From Scenedesmus sp. ARA3 (lineage: Eukaryota > Chlorophyta > Chlorophyceae > Sphaeropleales > Scenedesmaceae): a DNA stretch of 64,000 nucleotides. The translations under genes were made by a program, and so were the position numbers. Positions 1 through 11,786 of this stretch are shown here, in pieces (positions within the stretch are counted from its first letter, which is position 1; the number at the start of each line of letters is the position of its first letter). The notes beneath the pieces were generated by a model. It was not told the origin of the DNA, did no database searches, and saw only the letters and a list, made by a program, of their open reading frames with translations. Where the stretch lies: positions 30,006 through 94,005 of the forward strand of contig RWJK01000419.1 in NCBI GenBank assembly GCA_004335835.1, in the 5' to 3' direction.

Positions 1-3000
1 GGCGTGTTTGACTGGCTGCAGCAGCAGGGCCGCCTGGCCAGCCTCATCCGCCAGGTCAGCAACCCCATGGCGGGCTGCGACACAACGCTGCTGGCGCTGG
101 CGGGCTCGGGGTTCAGCGCGCGGCGCGCGTTTGGCTTCATGAGCTGCGAGCGCGTGGTGGGCGCGGCCGAGGGCATGAACGTGCTGCAGGTGCGCTGGGG
201 TTGTAATACATTGTGGGTGTGGTTGCTGTGATTTGGACACTGTGCATGTTATTGACATGTCCCGCCATAGCTATTGTATCCTGCATCCAGTCTTTCACTC
301 TACATGCGGCTGCTAGCAGCGCAGCTCCACCCCCGCTGCATTGCCCGTTTGCAACGGATCCCCTTCTGTTACCTACAAGGTTGAACCTGTTTGTGCAGGA
401 CGCGCTGCTGCTAGAGGGTGGCGCCTGAAAGTTGCCTATGCCACCACACCATGAAACAGTGCGCAGTTACACATGTTGTTGATGTTCCACTTGTGCTTGC
501 AGGAGCGCAAGGTGTGGGTAGAGGATGCCTCTCTGCCCGAGGGCGGTTCCTGGCAGTTCGACTACGCCATCACCAACGTAGAGTACACCGAATTCGAGCG
601 CCTGGGCATTACGGACCAGCCAATGCACGAGGGCAGCAGCCACAGCGCCTTTCCTGCGAACACAAATATTCTGTATGTGGGCCTGGCTGCTGCGCGCGCT
701 GCTGTGGAGGCTGCGGTGGCGGCTGGCGGCGGGGAGGTGATGCCAGGACTGATCTTCAACCTGAAGAAGAAGGTGAGGCGGCGGCTGCTGCTGCTTTGTT
801 TTTGTCTTGTATTGGTTTCTTGTATGCTGATTTTCTTGTTTCAGCGTGTAGGCATCACTGACCAGGTCATGCACGAGGGCAGCAGGCACAGCGCGTTTCC
901 TGCGGACACAAACATCCTGTACATTGGGCTGGCGGCTGTGCGTGCTGCTGAGGCGGCGGCGAGGCAAAGCGTGAAGTTCTCGCTGCACCTGCCCTGCCCT
1001 GCTGTTTTCAACGTCCAGGTGAAGTTCTTTGACCCGTTTTTCCAGGAGGAGTGCGAAGTTCACAGCGCCATCCCCTTCCTGCTTGTAATCACCCCTCCTG
1101 CACTCTTCTTCTCACTTCTCCCAACTTTCAGGTGAAGTTCTTCGACCCGTTCATCCAGGAGGAGCGTGAAGTTCGCGCCGGCCGCATGGAGTGCACCATG
1201 CAGAACCTGGCAGACTCCCTCACCAGCCGCAGCGCAGCAGCGCTGGCGGGGCCGGGCGCAGGCCCTGGGGCTGAGCAGGCGCTGATGAAGCGGCTGAGCA
1301 CCTTCATGGTCTACAACATGCGCCGCAAGGTGGGCGTTGTGCAACATTTTATCACTGGTGTGTTTGGTTCGCTGCCGACAGTTGTGTGTGGTTTGCATTG
1401 GAGGCTGTGTGCTGCAGCTGCGGTGGCAACGTCGTGTTGCAGGAACAGGGAGGATCGTGCGCGTATGATCTTAATGTATCTGCTGCTTGCTGAAAGCGGC
1501 AGCGCTGCACCTCGAGTAATGCTTGGCAGACTGCGTAGCTGGGCCTCACCATGCTGCCACCGCTGCTGGTGCTGCTGCTGCTGCTGCCAGGTCACGTCCT
1601 CTGCCAAGAAGAAGCGCGACCCCCGCAGCAGCCACATCCACCAGACGCCCGAGGGGGCCTTCTACGACCTGCAGCGCAACGCATGGCAGGTGCGCACGTG
1701 TGTGTGTGTGTGTGTGTGAGAGAGATAATCCAGAGCAGCTGTACATTTTTGAACTATGCATGTGCACGTGGGTGCTCATCGCCACGTCTAAAGCACCAAG
1801 TCATGCTGCACAGGTTTGTGCTGGTACCTGCCTCAACCACTGCACAGCTTTTGTGTACCCATGCATGCTCCCACTCATCAAGCCTGCAAATGTGCCCCCA
1901 TTCCACGGCTCTGCAGGTGCGGCAGCGCTGCGGCATGCGCCATGTGCCGCCAGTCGGTGACGTGGGCGAGTACATCGCCCATCAAAAGACTTTTGCTGTC
2001 CCTGAAAACTTATATCTCCATGCATTGCCGTGTGCAGGTGCTGCAGCGCTGCGGCATGCGCCACGTGCCGCCGGACGGTGACGTGGCCGAGTACCTCACA
2101 CATCATAACATCACTTTTGGATGCTTATTAAAGCCTTGCGTGTCATTTACGCCCCTGCAGGTGCTGCAGCGCTGCGGCATGCGCCACGTGCCGCCAGTGG
2201 GTGATGTCGCCGAGTACCTTACACAAGGCCCCGGCTTCATCTTCCTCTTCCACCCAGCGCCGACACTGATTCGATCAAAATGTTTTTTGCTGCAAGTGCT
2301 GCACCAGCGCTGTGGCATCCGTGCCGCCAGTGGGGAGTGTGAGCTCCTGCCTTGCCCGTCAACATCAGTTTCAATTGCTTGATAAAGCACTACATGTCCC
2401 TGCATTGCCGCGTGCAGGTGCTGCAGCGCTGCGGCATGCGTCACGTGCCGCCAGTGGGTGATGTGGCCGAGTACCTCACACAAGGCCCCGGCTTTATCTT
2501 CCTCTTCCACCCAGCACTGGGCCCCCTCTGGGATGTTATTTCCCAGAAGATCCGCGGCGGCGCGCTGCTGGACGGCTCAGAGCTTGTGCTGGAAGTTGCA
2601 GAGGCACGGCTGCTGGATGTAACAGTGGATGGCAGCTTGCTAATCCACGCAGGCAATGTAATGGGCCACCTGGAGCAGCAGAATGCGGCAGATGCCAGCA
2701 GCAGCAGCAGCAGCAGCAGCCGGCTGCAGTATAGTGCGGCCAACGGGCGCGTGCACCTGATGAACGTCACGGTGCAGAACGTGGGCGTGGATTGGCACCA
2801 CCCGGGCAACTGCTACTGGCAGCACCGCGTGAACCGGCACGAGGCGTGCAGGGTGGTGCTGCACGGGCGCAGCGAGTTTGAGGCATACGACTGCAAGATC
2901 AGCGGCGACCAGGTGGGCTGTGAACCTGTGTTTTCACTGGTGGTTGGGATTCATATGTGCAATGCTATGCAATGACTTTGCATTGCTGAAGTGCTGGGCG

Positions 3001-3499
3001 CAGCGAGTTTGAGGCATACGACTGCAAGATCAGTGGCGACCAGGTGGCTGTGAGCCTGTGTTTCGTGTGCGTGTGTTTATTGTCTGTAGGTTACTTGCAG
3101 GTAGTCTGTGCAGTTTTAACTGAGGGATGTTATTTTAAGCAACAACTTAAAGAATGCTGCTGCTCCGTCCTAGCTGCTGGCATCCACGTTCACCCACTGT
3201 GTCCAACACTGTGTTGCTGTCTCCACTCGATTTGCTCTTGCCCGCAGGTGTTCGAGGTGCCAGACGGCTTCCGCATGGTCGTCACAGCAGCAGGCAGCGC
3301 GGGCGGCCTGTCCGTGCAGCTGCTGCCACTGCAGGGCGACAAGCCCACCTGGCAGTGGGCCTACAGCATGGAGCCCTCCGGCGCGCTGCAGCTGCAGTTT
3401 GTGCGCAACGCTGCGCTTGACCTGTGGAGCTCCCCTGTGCTGGCTGCAGCACGCAGCCGGCAGCAGAACGAGGAGGAGGTGCTCGACTTTGTCATCTAG
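1..3499 (+). CDS. UGP3: UGP3-type plastid UDP-glucose pyrophosphorylase, 3' part
   Basis: Plant UGP3 makes UDP-glucose from UTP and glucose-1-phosphate in the plastid, feeding sulfolipid synthesis (family knowledge). The gene is cut by the window edge. Supported exons are 1-189, 503-772, 1132-1329, 1591-1689, 2418-2912 and 3248-3499, all phase 0, giving 500 codons to TAG. Family landmarks in order are NPMAGCDTTLLALAGSG, FPANTNILYV, MECTMQNLADS, VTSSAKKKR followed by HQTPEGAFYDL, then FLFHPALGPLWDV. After these comes the beta-helix-like tail with VDGSLLIHAGNVMG, CRVVLHGRSEFEA and VFEVPDGFRM. A short Ser run from AGC repeats (about 2697-2720) lies inside the fifth exon. Partial copies of its exons lie in the introns (see the repeats), and the copies beginning 1917, 2038, 2161 and about 2296 are not used because they lack the downstream LGPLW part. 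The start and N-terminal catalytic half lie outside the window. Confidence 0.9.
1019..1060 (+). repeat. Upstream echo of UGP3 exon 3 start
   Basis: Encodes VKFFDPFFQEECEV directly after a CAG, against VKFFDPFIQEEREV at the true exon start at 1132. A further copy of exon 2 coding (GITDQVMHEGSRHSAFPADT) lies at about 844-962, downstream of the true donor at 772. Confidence 0.85.
1917..2395 (+). repeat. Four upstream echoes of UGP3 exon 5 start
   Basis: Copies of the acceptor plus the exon start encoding VLQRCGMRHVPPVGDVAEYL begin at 1917, 2038, 2161 and about 2296; the true exon begins at 2418. Spacing is roughly 120-135 bp. The first three keep the CAG acceptor and an open frame but run into intron sequence. 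The fourth is frameshifted. The copy at 2161 is longest and continues to GPGFIFLFHPAP before diverging. Confidence 0.9.
2997..3042 (+). repeat. Downstream echo of UGP3 exon 5 end
   Basis: Encodes GRSEFEAYDCKISGDQ followed by a GT, repeating the last residues and donor of the exon that ends at 2912. Confidence 0.9.
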
Positions 3500-5602
3500 A
3501 TCTAGGGTTTGAGGCTCAGGTGGGGGGTTGTGTGGGTGTGGGGTAGGGTGTGGGTGTAGGAATTGTGCGTTGGTGAGAGAGGTGCTGATGGTGGAAGCCA
3601 TTGGGAAGGCGCCCGGTTCGGAGGTTTGCGCAGAGCTCGTGGATGCGTGAAGGTGTGAAGAGTTTGCGAAGGAGGTGTATGGAAGGGCCTATGTGGCCTG
3701 ATGTACTGTGCTGAGCCAATTACATGCTCTGCACAACAGCTGCAAAGGCTGCTGTTGGTGGTTTGGTTTAATTGGCATTGTCCTGTGCCTGCCTTGTGTG
3801 CTGCTAATGCGCCAGATGTACCAAGTGTACCATGTCTCAGTTGTTCCGAGTCGCCGACTAGGTGGACTGGCAAGAGCATGAAGCTGCTCAGTTTGTCAAC
3901 TGGCTGTGCTGCATTGCTGGCAGAGTGTGCTACACACCTGTTACCTACTTTCACAGACAGGCTTTTGCACATAATTGGAGTTGTGCTCGACTTGGAGGTT
4001 GAGATAGGCACACGCGGCCGTAGCAGTGGCGCAAGGCAGAGCTGTAGCCTACTAGAAGCAGATCATTTGCACAACTGCATCAGGATGGCTTCTGCATCAG
4101 AGGTGAAAGACCCGCTGAGGTTTTGTCGAGGAGGCTGAAAAGAGGTGTAGCTGCAACAGCTTGGCAAGGGTTTTAGCTAGCCCAGGATAGGCTAGCCGTG
4201 TTTGGTGGTGTTTCAAGTGGCGCTGCTGCGCCGCTGCACTCTTGGATACTGTGCATTGGAGGGCTCTGCTGCAGTGGTGTTGATTGCTGCCAGGCGCCAG
4301 GATCGCTGAGTTTTCAATCCTGCTGTCAGCAATTTGGTGGAGTGTCGTATGGTTCCTATTGCTAGGGCACTAGGTTTCTATTTTGTGTCGCTGGGTCTCT
4401 GCTGCAGAGATTGCAGCAGGACCAAACTCCTGTCGCAGCCCAAAATAGCCGATGCTGATGTGGTGTGCTGCTGCACACCCATCGTGCTTTGGGACGCGAG
4501 ATTTCGCTGCCATACATTGCGATGCATATACAAACAGCACCAACCCCGACCCACCCTTCCTGGCTCGCGGTGTTGTGTGTGGTTTGCGATGCAGTGACCA
4601 GCATATGCTATGGTGTGTAGCACTGTTTGGTGGCTCTAGGGATTGCTGGTGTTGGCAGCAGCGACCAGCAAGCGTTGACAGCAGCACTGCTGAGCCGCCA
4701 ACGCACGCTGGCCTGGTGTGTTATGCTGTCTGTTGTGCTGTGCAATTCTCCCTCGCTTAAGTTGCACTGGTTGGCCTTGCCATAAGGCCGCAGTGTTCCT
4801 TGCTTGGAATCAAGGAGCTGACTTCGCTCCCTTTGCATCAGTGTGCTGCAGTCAATGCATGGGCAGCTCATGAGGTTGTGTGGTGCTCTGTGGACAGGCG
4901 CTGGAGGTGGGTGAAGGCAGCTGCGTTTGCACATGCACGTGTCACCTGTTTTATCCACGTGCATTATTTGCCATTCTGTCAGCTGGGCACGTACTATGGG
5001 GTTATTTTGCATTGAAAAAAGGCAGTGTGTACAGTGTCGCAGCTTCGGTGCACCAGGCTGATTGCCAACCAATCCAAACCTCTCTGTGTTTCTATTGAAG
5101 AGAGTGTAGTTGGAAGGGTTGAATAAGGCAGAACTTCGTGAGTTGTACTATTGAGCTGGGGGCCTTAGCCCTAACTTTAGCCCCAACTTTGCATGCTTTC
5201 AGACACCATTTCGTCTTTGAGTACTGCACGTTGGATGTGGCAGTGAGGGTGCTGTACAGCTCAGCACTCCTTGTGCATGTGCGAGCTGCATGGACAGCTA
5301 TGTAACATCAGTTGTAAAAATTACATGCAATACACTATTGTGCGGCTTGGTTGGCACGTGAACCCGGGACAATAAAAGAGGATGAGTACTGCTAGGAGGT
5401 GGCCAGCAGCAGTGATGCACTTCTGGCTGCTTGAAAGATCCATCGACCCTAGCAGCATCTGGCTGTACTCAAGTCCACGCTCCTGCAGTGTCGTGCCTGC
5501 CTCGCTCCTCCTGCACCAACATCGACGAGGTGTAGAGAATTTAAAGCCCACGATCGTGCAACCCAAGGACAACAGATGACGTGGCCCACGTGATGAGGCC
5601 CT
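3500..5602. other. UGP3 3' UTR and intergenic stretch
   Basis: No open frame here shows family similarity or believable splice structure. TGTAA, the usual chlorophycean poly(A) signal, occurs at about 5301 and 5314, which would give a long 3' UTR for UGP3. The rest looks like plain intergenic DNA rich in TGCTG motifs. Confidence 0.5.
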
Positions 5603-5679
5603 CATTGTTCCGGGAACAATGCGCTCCTGCTGCCTGATGCAGAGCTGCAAGGTCCCCGCCTTGCACGGCAGTATTTAAA
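5603..5679 (+). promoter_or_regulatory. Candidate promoter of dioxygenase A: palindrome plus TATA-like box
   Basis: An inverted repeat with 9-base arms, CATTGTTCC and GGAACAATG, separated by one G, spans 5603-5621. A TATTTAAA box follows at 5672-5679. The ATG is at 5977, so the 5' UTR would be about 270 bases. Related TTCC-GGAA elements precede dioxygenase B and the LAX gene. Function is inferred from position only. Confidence 0.45.
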
Positions 5680-5976
5680 CCAATCGATGTGTGGTTGCTG
5701 ACGTGCATTCTTAGAAGGATTACGCGGCGGTTGCAGCAGGATCCAGCCTCATCCTCAGAACGAAGTTCCCAGAACTGCCAAGGAGGAAGGCGTTCCGACT
5801 TGCGCGAACGTTCCTTGCCGCTCTAGTTATACGGCACTAATGTTCATCGCATACTCAAACATCTCCTGCGGCAATCATCATTTGCGAAGGATCTCGTCTC
5901 CTGCCTTTTGCTGTTGCTTCCTGTTTCCGTTCCCTCGCAATCCCTCGTTGCTCGCTACCTCGCTCGCTGCAGCACG

Positions 5977-7526
5977 ATGTCTCCACCAGATGCAGCAGCA
6001 ATCCCCGACCCTGTGGCATATGATTCCACCTGGTACCTGGAGAAGGTGGACAAGATCGGCCAGAAGGTCAAGGCTGCCCCTGCTGCAGCAGCAAACGTTG
6101 AGTTTGCAAAGGAGCAGGAGGCAATCCCGTAAGTGGACAGCACAGCTGCGTCGTCAATGTGTCTTTAAGAGAAAGACATTTTTAATGGTTTTTTTCTGCT
6201 GGTCAGAAGCTACACTTAGGGCAGATCTGGTGTCTGGTCAGGCGCGCTGATCATCAGGCAACGGTTGCAGATGCTGCTGCATGCAGCCTGAGCCTATCAG
6301 GCACCTGGCAGCCAGTTCCCTGCAGTTCCGGCATGATCAATCACAACACATTGATGAATCCAACTATGCACTGCAGCCTGCACTGCAGGATGTTCCAGCA
6401 CGGCATGTCATTAAATTGTATTGCAGGCTGCGGTGCTGCTGGCAGCCGAAGCTGTTGCGGCACTCCCGGCCTCCCATGTGTTATGGCCACTCTGATGTGT
6501 GTTTCCCCATAGACATCCTGGCTGCCTGAACCTATTGCTGATGTTCCTGCTGCTGTTGGTATCTGTTACTCCTGCTCTACCCCGCTGCCTTCTCCACACC
6601 ATCTGCCGCATCATCTGCTGTGCAGGCACAGCGGCCCCCAGGGCAAGGTCGTGCCGCTGACCATCATCGACGACCCCGCCGACTGGCGCGCGTCCGAGCT
6701 GAAGCCCGCGGATTACACTTATCACCTGAGCCCCGCCGAGGTGGCGGAGATCATCGCGGCCACCGAGGCCATTCTGGCGCGCGGCGTTAAGGACGAGGAG
6801 GACATCAAGAAGGTGAAGCCGCGGTTGCAGCAGCCAGCCAATATGCGGAGTTTATACATTTTTATATCTTTGCTTTTTTATTTTGCATGCTGTCAGCTTG
6901 CCATGTAAAAGCGGCAGTCATGCCTAGTCCCAGCCAAACCCTAAGCCTGCACATCTCCAGAGCAGACACCTGCCATGCTGCTGTCCTCGATCCACCTCAA
7001 GCAGCAGTGTAGCAAGGGTGAATCCAGCATGTCATGCAAATCTATGTGCTTCTGTAAGGCAGGCAGACACTCTCAACAAAACGTATTCTCCGTCTTCAGC
7101 TGCAGATGACAGCCGCTGCTGTCTGCATCAGGTGCCTCTGCCGGCTGCAGCTGGCGCTTGGTGTAGCTGCTTGCACACACTCATATGAACCCTTCTCTGC
7201 TGCTGCTGCTGCTGCTGCTGCTTCTGCTGGCTGCAGCTGACGCGCGACGACTACCACCTGCCCAGCCTGGGCCCCAAGCTGATTGAGCTGGCTGATAAGG
7301 AGGTGACCAACGGCCGCGGCTTCCTCATCATCAAGTGAGCCGCCACTCGAAAATCCATGCATTCACCCTGTTGTGTCTCATACCATCTAAGCGAGCACCC
7401 GATCGAAAATCTGCTTGCACGCATGCTGCATGCCGCGTGACTTACACTGTTCCTGCTAAATGACAGGAAGCTGCTGCTCTGATGCTACCCCTGCTCCTCG
7501 TTCGGGCTGCTGACCATACATGACTC

Positions 7527-7577
<51 letters not shown>

Positions 7578-10168
7578 CTACTGCAGGGGCTTCCCTGTGC
7601 AGCACTTTGCCTCCAACCGTGCCGGCCTGGTGGTGGCATTCTGGGGCTGGGCGCTGCTGCTGGGCAGGGTGCAGATCAGCCAGACCGACTGGAACAGCAA
7701 GGGCGAGGTGTTTGGCTCCATCTTCAACCACGTCACCGTGGGACGCTTTGCTGACGGTGAGTGGCGGGGCTGCTAGTTGGTGCTTTGAGGCTTACCGTAG
7801 CCTGCAGTGCGGCCACCTGCATTGGCACTCGGCGCCATCTGTAAACATGTCAATGTGGGACGCTTCACAGACAGAGAGTTGATGTGTTGCTTTGCTGTGA
7901 TCTTCAACCACGTCACTGCGGGCGCTTCGCTGGCGGTGAGTGGCGGGGCGGTAGCTGGTGGGTCGCACCCCTGCTGGCAATGTGTATGTTACAATTCAGT
8001 TACGCACGTTAGCTGGTGGTGTCAGTCCCGTGCATCAACTGATGCGTCACTTTTTCGGCAGTGTTCCCTTGCCCATGTCAGTGGCTGCGCCCTGCTGGCA
8101 GTCTGTGGACAGCATGCTGTGGCTGCAGCAGATGTGATGCAGCTGTACACAGCGATGCTGTGGTGATGCTTGCCTACGCAGTGGCAGGCACAGCACGTGA
8201 CGCCTTCAGACCTGACAGAAGATGACATGATGCTGCTGCTGCTGCTGCTGCTGACTGCAGTGTACACTGAGCCTCACAATGAGTACACCAAGAAGGGCGA
8301 TGACAAGAAGCTCTCCTTCCACAGCGACCAGGTGAGGCTGCTGCCTGCAACGCATTCTGAGCGGCTTCATGTTATTATCTTTGCTTCATGCCTGCAACCT
8401 GAAGCAGTGGGCCTACTTTGCACAGCATAAGTGATGGTCTGGGCAGGTGTGTGTAGAGAACAACCGTCCTGTACATGGCGGCATCAAGTGCTGACAGCTG
8501 GGGCAGCTAATCAAGGGGAGCAGTAGATGCAGCCTCCCGCCCTGAACAGGGAAACTGCTGCCGTGCTGAGATATGTAGTTGTACAACAACTAACCCATGG
8601 ACCAACCTGCTGCTGCTGCCACCAGGGCGCCACCGACCTGATCGCGCTGCTGTCGCTGAGTGCTGCCAAGGAGGGTGGCGAGTCGCAGCTGGTGTCGGCC
8701 ATCGCCATCCACAACGAGCTGCTGCGGCGTGGGCGCAAGGTGCGCACCAAATACGACATACAATCAGATTGATGTCATTGCGATATAGGTTTGCTGTACA
8801 TTGTCTTTTCTTATGGCGGCTGGTGTCAGCCCTTGCCAACCACAGCGAGCTGGCGCTGCAGGGACGTGCAAGGTGGGTAGGTTGGGTGAGCTCATGTGAT
8901 GGCAACGTATGTGTGACTCACAATCTGCAGTGCGCGCAGCACACATGTAGCACTCTGTGCAGTCTTGTACAGCTGAACACATGAGCTGGAGGTGAACAGC
9001 GTGCAGCCCTAAACCATCGTGCCCTTTACCGCTATGCTTTATCAGCTAGCCGCTTCTGTATATGCCTTCTCCCCTGCTTTCACCCCGTGCGCTGACACAT
9101 GCAACATGTCATGTAACATGTTGCTCTGCCTGTTATGTAAGTGTCATGTGGCATGACCTGATGGAGGTTCTGTCCACGCCAGGCATCTGGCACACGGCCA
9201 ACAGGAGACTCCAGGCATCCGATACACCTCCCAAAACATATAACATGTTACCTCCTAATTGTTACAGATTTATATCATGTTACTTGCTGCTTGTTATTCT
9301 GTTGTGTAACAGGACCTGGTGGAGGTGCTGTCCACGCCAGGCATCTGGCACACGGCCAAGCAGGAGACGCAGCGCAGTGCCCTGCCTAATGCTGATGGCA
9401 GCTATGCTGACTATGAGGAGACGCAGCCATTTGAGTACCATGGCGGCTACCTGAGCGTGCATTTTGGTGCCAGGAAGTTTGCAGGTGTGCTGTGTAGGGA
9501 AACGAGGGTTTAGAGGCTTACGGTCAGGGTTGATGGATTGTTAAGTTGCGACCATGTGACCACCATGGCGGCTACCTGAGCGTATGTTTTGCGGCCGGAA
9601 TGTTTTGAAAGTGAGCGTATACACAGCATCTCGTACTAAACAGAAGTACTGGCCATAGCATCCCATCGATGACCAGTTCTGTGTGGCGGCACTGCTCGCA
9701 TCATGTGCTCTGCTCATGTGGCTGGCAATCACTGTGTGCTTGCAAATCAGCAGGACTTTTGATCCACTCAGTCCTTGTCCCTCATCCTCACTCACTGTGT
9801 TTCCACTTTCTGACTCCACTGTTTTCCTGCACACTGCAGACACCGCCAAGCAGCTGGCCCCCCTGCAGGAGGAGGCCATCTGGGCAGTGGCTGCCATCGC
9901 TGAGGACCCCGCCTTCCACCTCAGCCTCAAGCTGGTGCCGGGGGACGTTGAGCTGCTTCGTGAGATGCGATGTTTGTGTTGTTCAATTGATTACTCGTAG
10001 AAGGAACATATGCTTGAGTATAACCATTCAATGATTCTGAGAATGACTTCACACAGGGGCAGGTGTAGACCTACCTATAGGTAAGTGTATGTACATAGGC
10101 ATGGAATGGATGGTCCCTGCCTTCATGAGGTGGTTGACGGCATCAACCGCCACCTGCTTGCTCACATG

Positions 10169-10217
<49 letters not shown>

Positions 10218-10741
10218 GCAGACAACCCCAGCACCTTCCATGCCCGCACCCACGTGGTTGACGGCACCAACCGCCACCTGGTGCGCTGGTGGGTGCACAG
10301 TGACAGCAACAAGCGGCCTGTGGCACCACACTACGCGCCACGCAGCAACGTGGGCGACATTGGCGGGTGAGTGAGCGCAGCAATGACAGGCCACGCGTGC
10401 ATGCCTAAACTACTGTGCTGCTGAGGTTCCAGCATTAGCAGGACTCGCATGTGATGAACTTAATTTGCAGGGAACATGACAGCTATGCAGTGCAGTGTAC
10501 GCCATGCAGGCTGCATGCACGCCACTGCATTCTTTGTGTGCTGCTTCATCCACAAGATGGCAAGCAAAGCGTGCAACATAGCTCAAAGTGACACTGCCTG
10601 CTGCTGCTGCTGCCGCCTGCTGCTGCTGCCGCCTGCTGCTGCAGCTTCCTGGTGCCGCACTACCCCGACCTGTCCAAGCAGCGGCTGCCGCTGCACCCCT
10701 ACAGCAGGCACGACGGCTTGGGCCAGTCACACGTGGAGTGA
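5977..10741 (+). CDS. TauD/TfdA-like Fe(II)/2-oxoglutarate dioxygenase A
   Basis: Belongs to the clavaminate synthase-like (TauD/TfdA-like) fold, enzymes that oxidise a substrate with Fe(II), O2 and 2-oxoglutarate; the substrate is unknown. Exons are 5977-6128, 6626-6812, 7237-7334, 7587-7756, 8261-8331, 8626-8739, 9313-9484, 9840-9959, 10222-10366 and 10645-10741, in consistent phase, giving 441 aa. The metal triad is probably H223 and D225 (SFHSDQ) with the distal H368 (TFHARTHVVD). R383 in RHLVRWW fits the 2-oxoglutarate-binding Arg. AIAIHNELL after the HxD motif is typical of the fungal/algal branch. No clear targeting peptide follows the ATG. Dioxygenase B at 50735 is a distant relative of almost equal length. 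Several acceptors sit behind CTG tracts (7236, 7586, 8260, 10221). Confidence 0.85.
7527..7580 (+). repeat. CTG tract before an acceptor
   Basis: A near-pure CTG array with one TTG, directly ahead of the acceptor at 7586. It takes the place of a polypyrimidine tract. Similar tracts stand at 7198-7224, 8229-8252, 10168-10216 and 10597-10640 in this gene. Confidence 0.9.
7846..7940 (+). repeat. Downstream echoes of dioxygenase A exon 4 end
   Basis: Two degraded copies of the exon end ending at 7756 (FNHVTVGRFAD): one at about 7846-7880 and one at about 7900-7938, the latter reading IFNHVTAGAS followed by a GT donor. Confidence 0.8.
8822..8875 (+). repeat. Downstream echo of dioxygenase A exon 6 end
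   Basis: Reads VSALANHSELALQGRAR then GTGGG, a diverged copy of the exon end VSAIAIHNELLRRGRK at 8693-8739. Confidence 0.8.
9155..9212 (+). repeat. Upstream echo of dioxygenase A exon 7 start
   Basis: Encodes DLMEVLSTPGIWHTAN, matching DLVEVLSTPGIWHTAK at the true exon start 9313. Confidence 0.9.
9552..9606 (+). repeat. Downstream echo of dioxygenase A exon 7 end
   Basis: Copy of the HGGYLSVHFGARKFAG coding end (exon ends at 9484), degraded to HGGYLSVCFAAGMF. Confidence 0.85.
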
Positions 10742-11786
10742 TGCATGTACAGGCATGCCGCATCGGCGATGCTGGCGGCCTGTCCCGGGCCCCGGGCCCA
10801 GGCCATCCTTCAATGTCGGCTGCTTGGAGTGAAGGCCTAGGCCCGGCACAGGTGGAGTGAGGCATGCGATGATGACCGTCATGGTCCTGCATGACGCACC
10901 AACACATGGCTATGTCGCATGGGGCCCTAGTCCTGTCAATTGCTTGTGTGAAGCATGATTAAAGATATTGGCTTGAAGTCCAGCGGACGTGTGGTGGCAT
11001 CACACCATACAATAAGCAAAACATTAGAGCCAAGATGGCGTCAGTGGCGGCTGCTATGACAGCTAGCCACTTGATCTAGTATTGCGCTGTGATGGAGAGT
11101 CTGGTTATGCTGACTGGTCCTGGGCAGAGTCACTTTATGTTGATGGTATGTGCGGCTCACTGTGCGGCACTTAACGATGTGTATTTTTGATTGTGGATTA
11201 ATAGTTTGGACTGCACTACTGGGATATGCGCTGGCTGGCGTGGCTGTACTCCTGGTGTAAGCCTGGTTGCTACACGTATGTACTGTATAACATGTACACT
11301 GTAACACTGTTGGTTGACTGTTACGCTCCATATGCATGCCGTTGATCTGACAGCACCCTGCAGCTGGCAACAGTGGTCGTGGTAAGGCCCGTGCCAGCAA
11401 TGTCTTGGCCTGTCCACTCTTGATTCGTCCTTCTGAACGCTGGTGTGACGCCACAACTCCGTTTCAGCTGCTAGCACTGGGAGTCAACACCACCGTCATA
11501 CAAGGCAAATTACAAGGTGAATACAACGTAACACATGGAAGACCATGCACCCCTGTCACCTATGCATGCACATCGGTGACAATAGCGTGCCACAACCAAG
11601 CCAAGCTGTGTTTTTGGCAAGCCTATGGCACCTAGTGACAGTATGCCTGTCTCGCCACCGGTGACACAGCGCTCTGTAGAGAACTGCCAAAAGACCCTGA
11701 CAACAAATGCCAGCATGCCCGGCACAGCCAGCTACTCAATCTATTAGCCACAGAAGTCTCTTCTACACCAGATCACATGTGGCGCT
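10742..11786. other. Convergent intergenic region
   Basis: Lies between the 3' ends of dioxygenase A (+) and the Gln-rich gene (-). It holds no supported gene. TGTAA near 11301 (plus strand) and TTACA near 11507 (TGTAA on the minus strand) are possible poly(A) signals. Confidence 0.5.

Noticed and set aside
3502..5100. Several frames of 80-170 codons after UGP3
   Set aside because: No recognisable domain, no consistent splice structure, and many begin at non-ATG codons.
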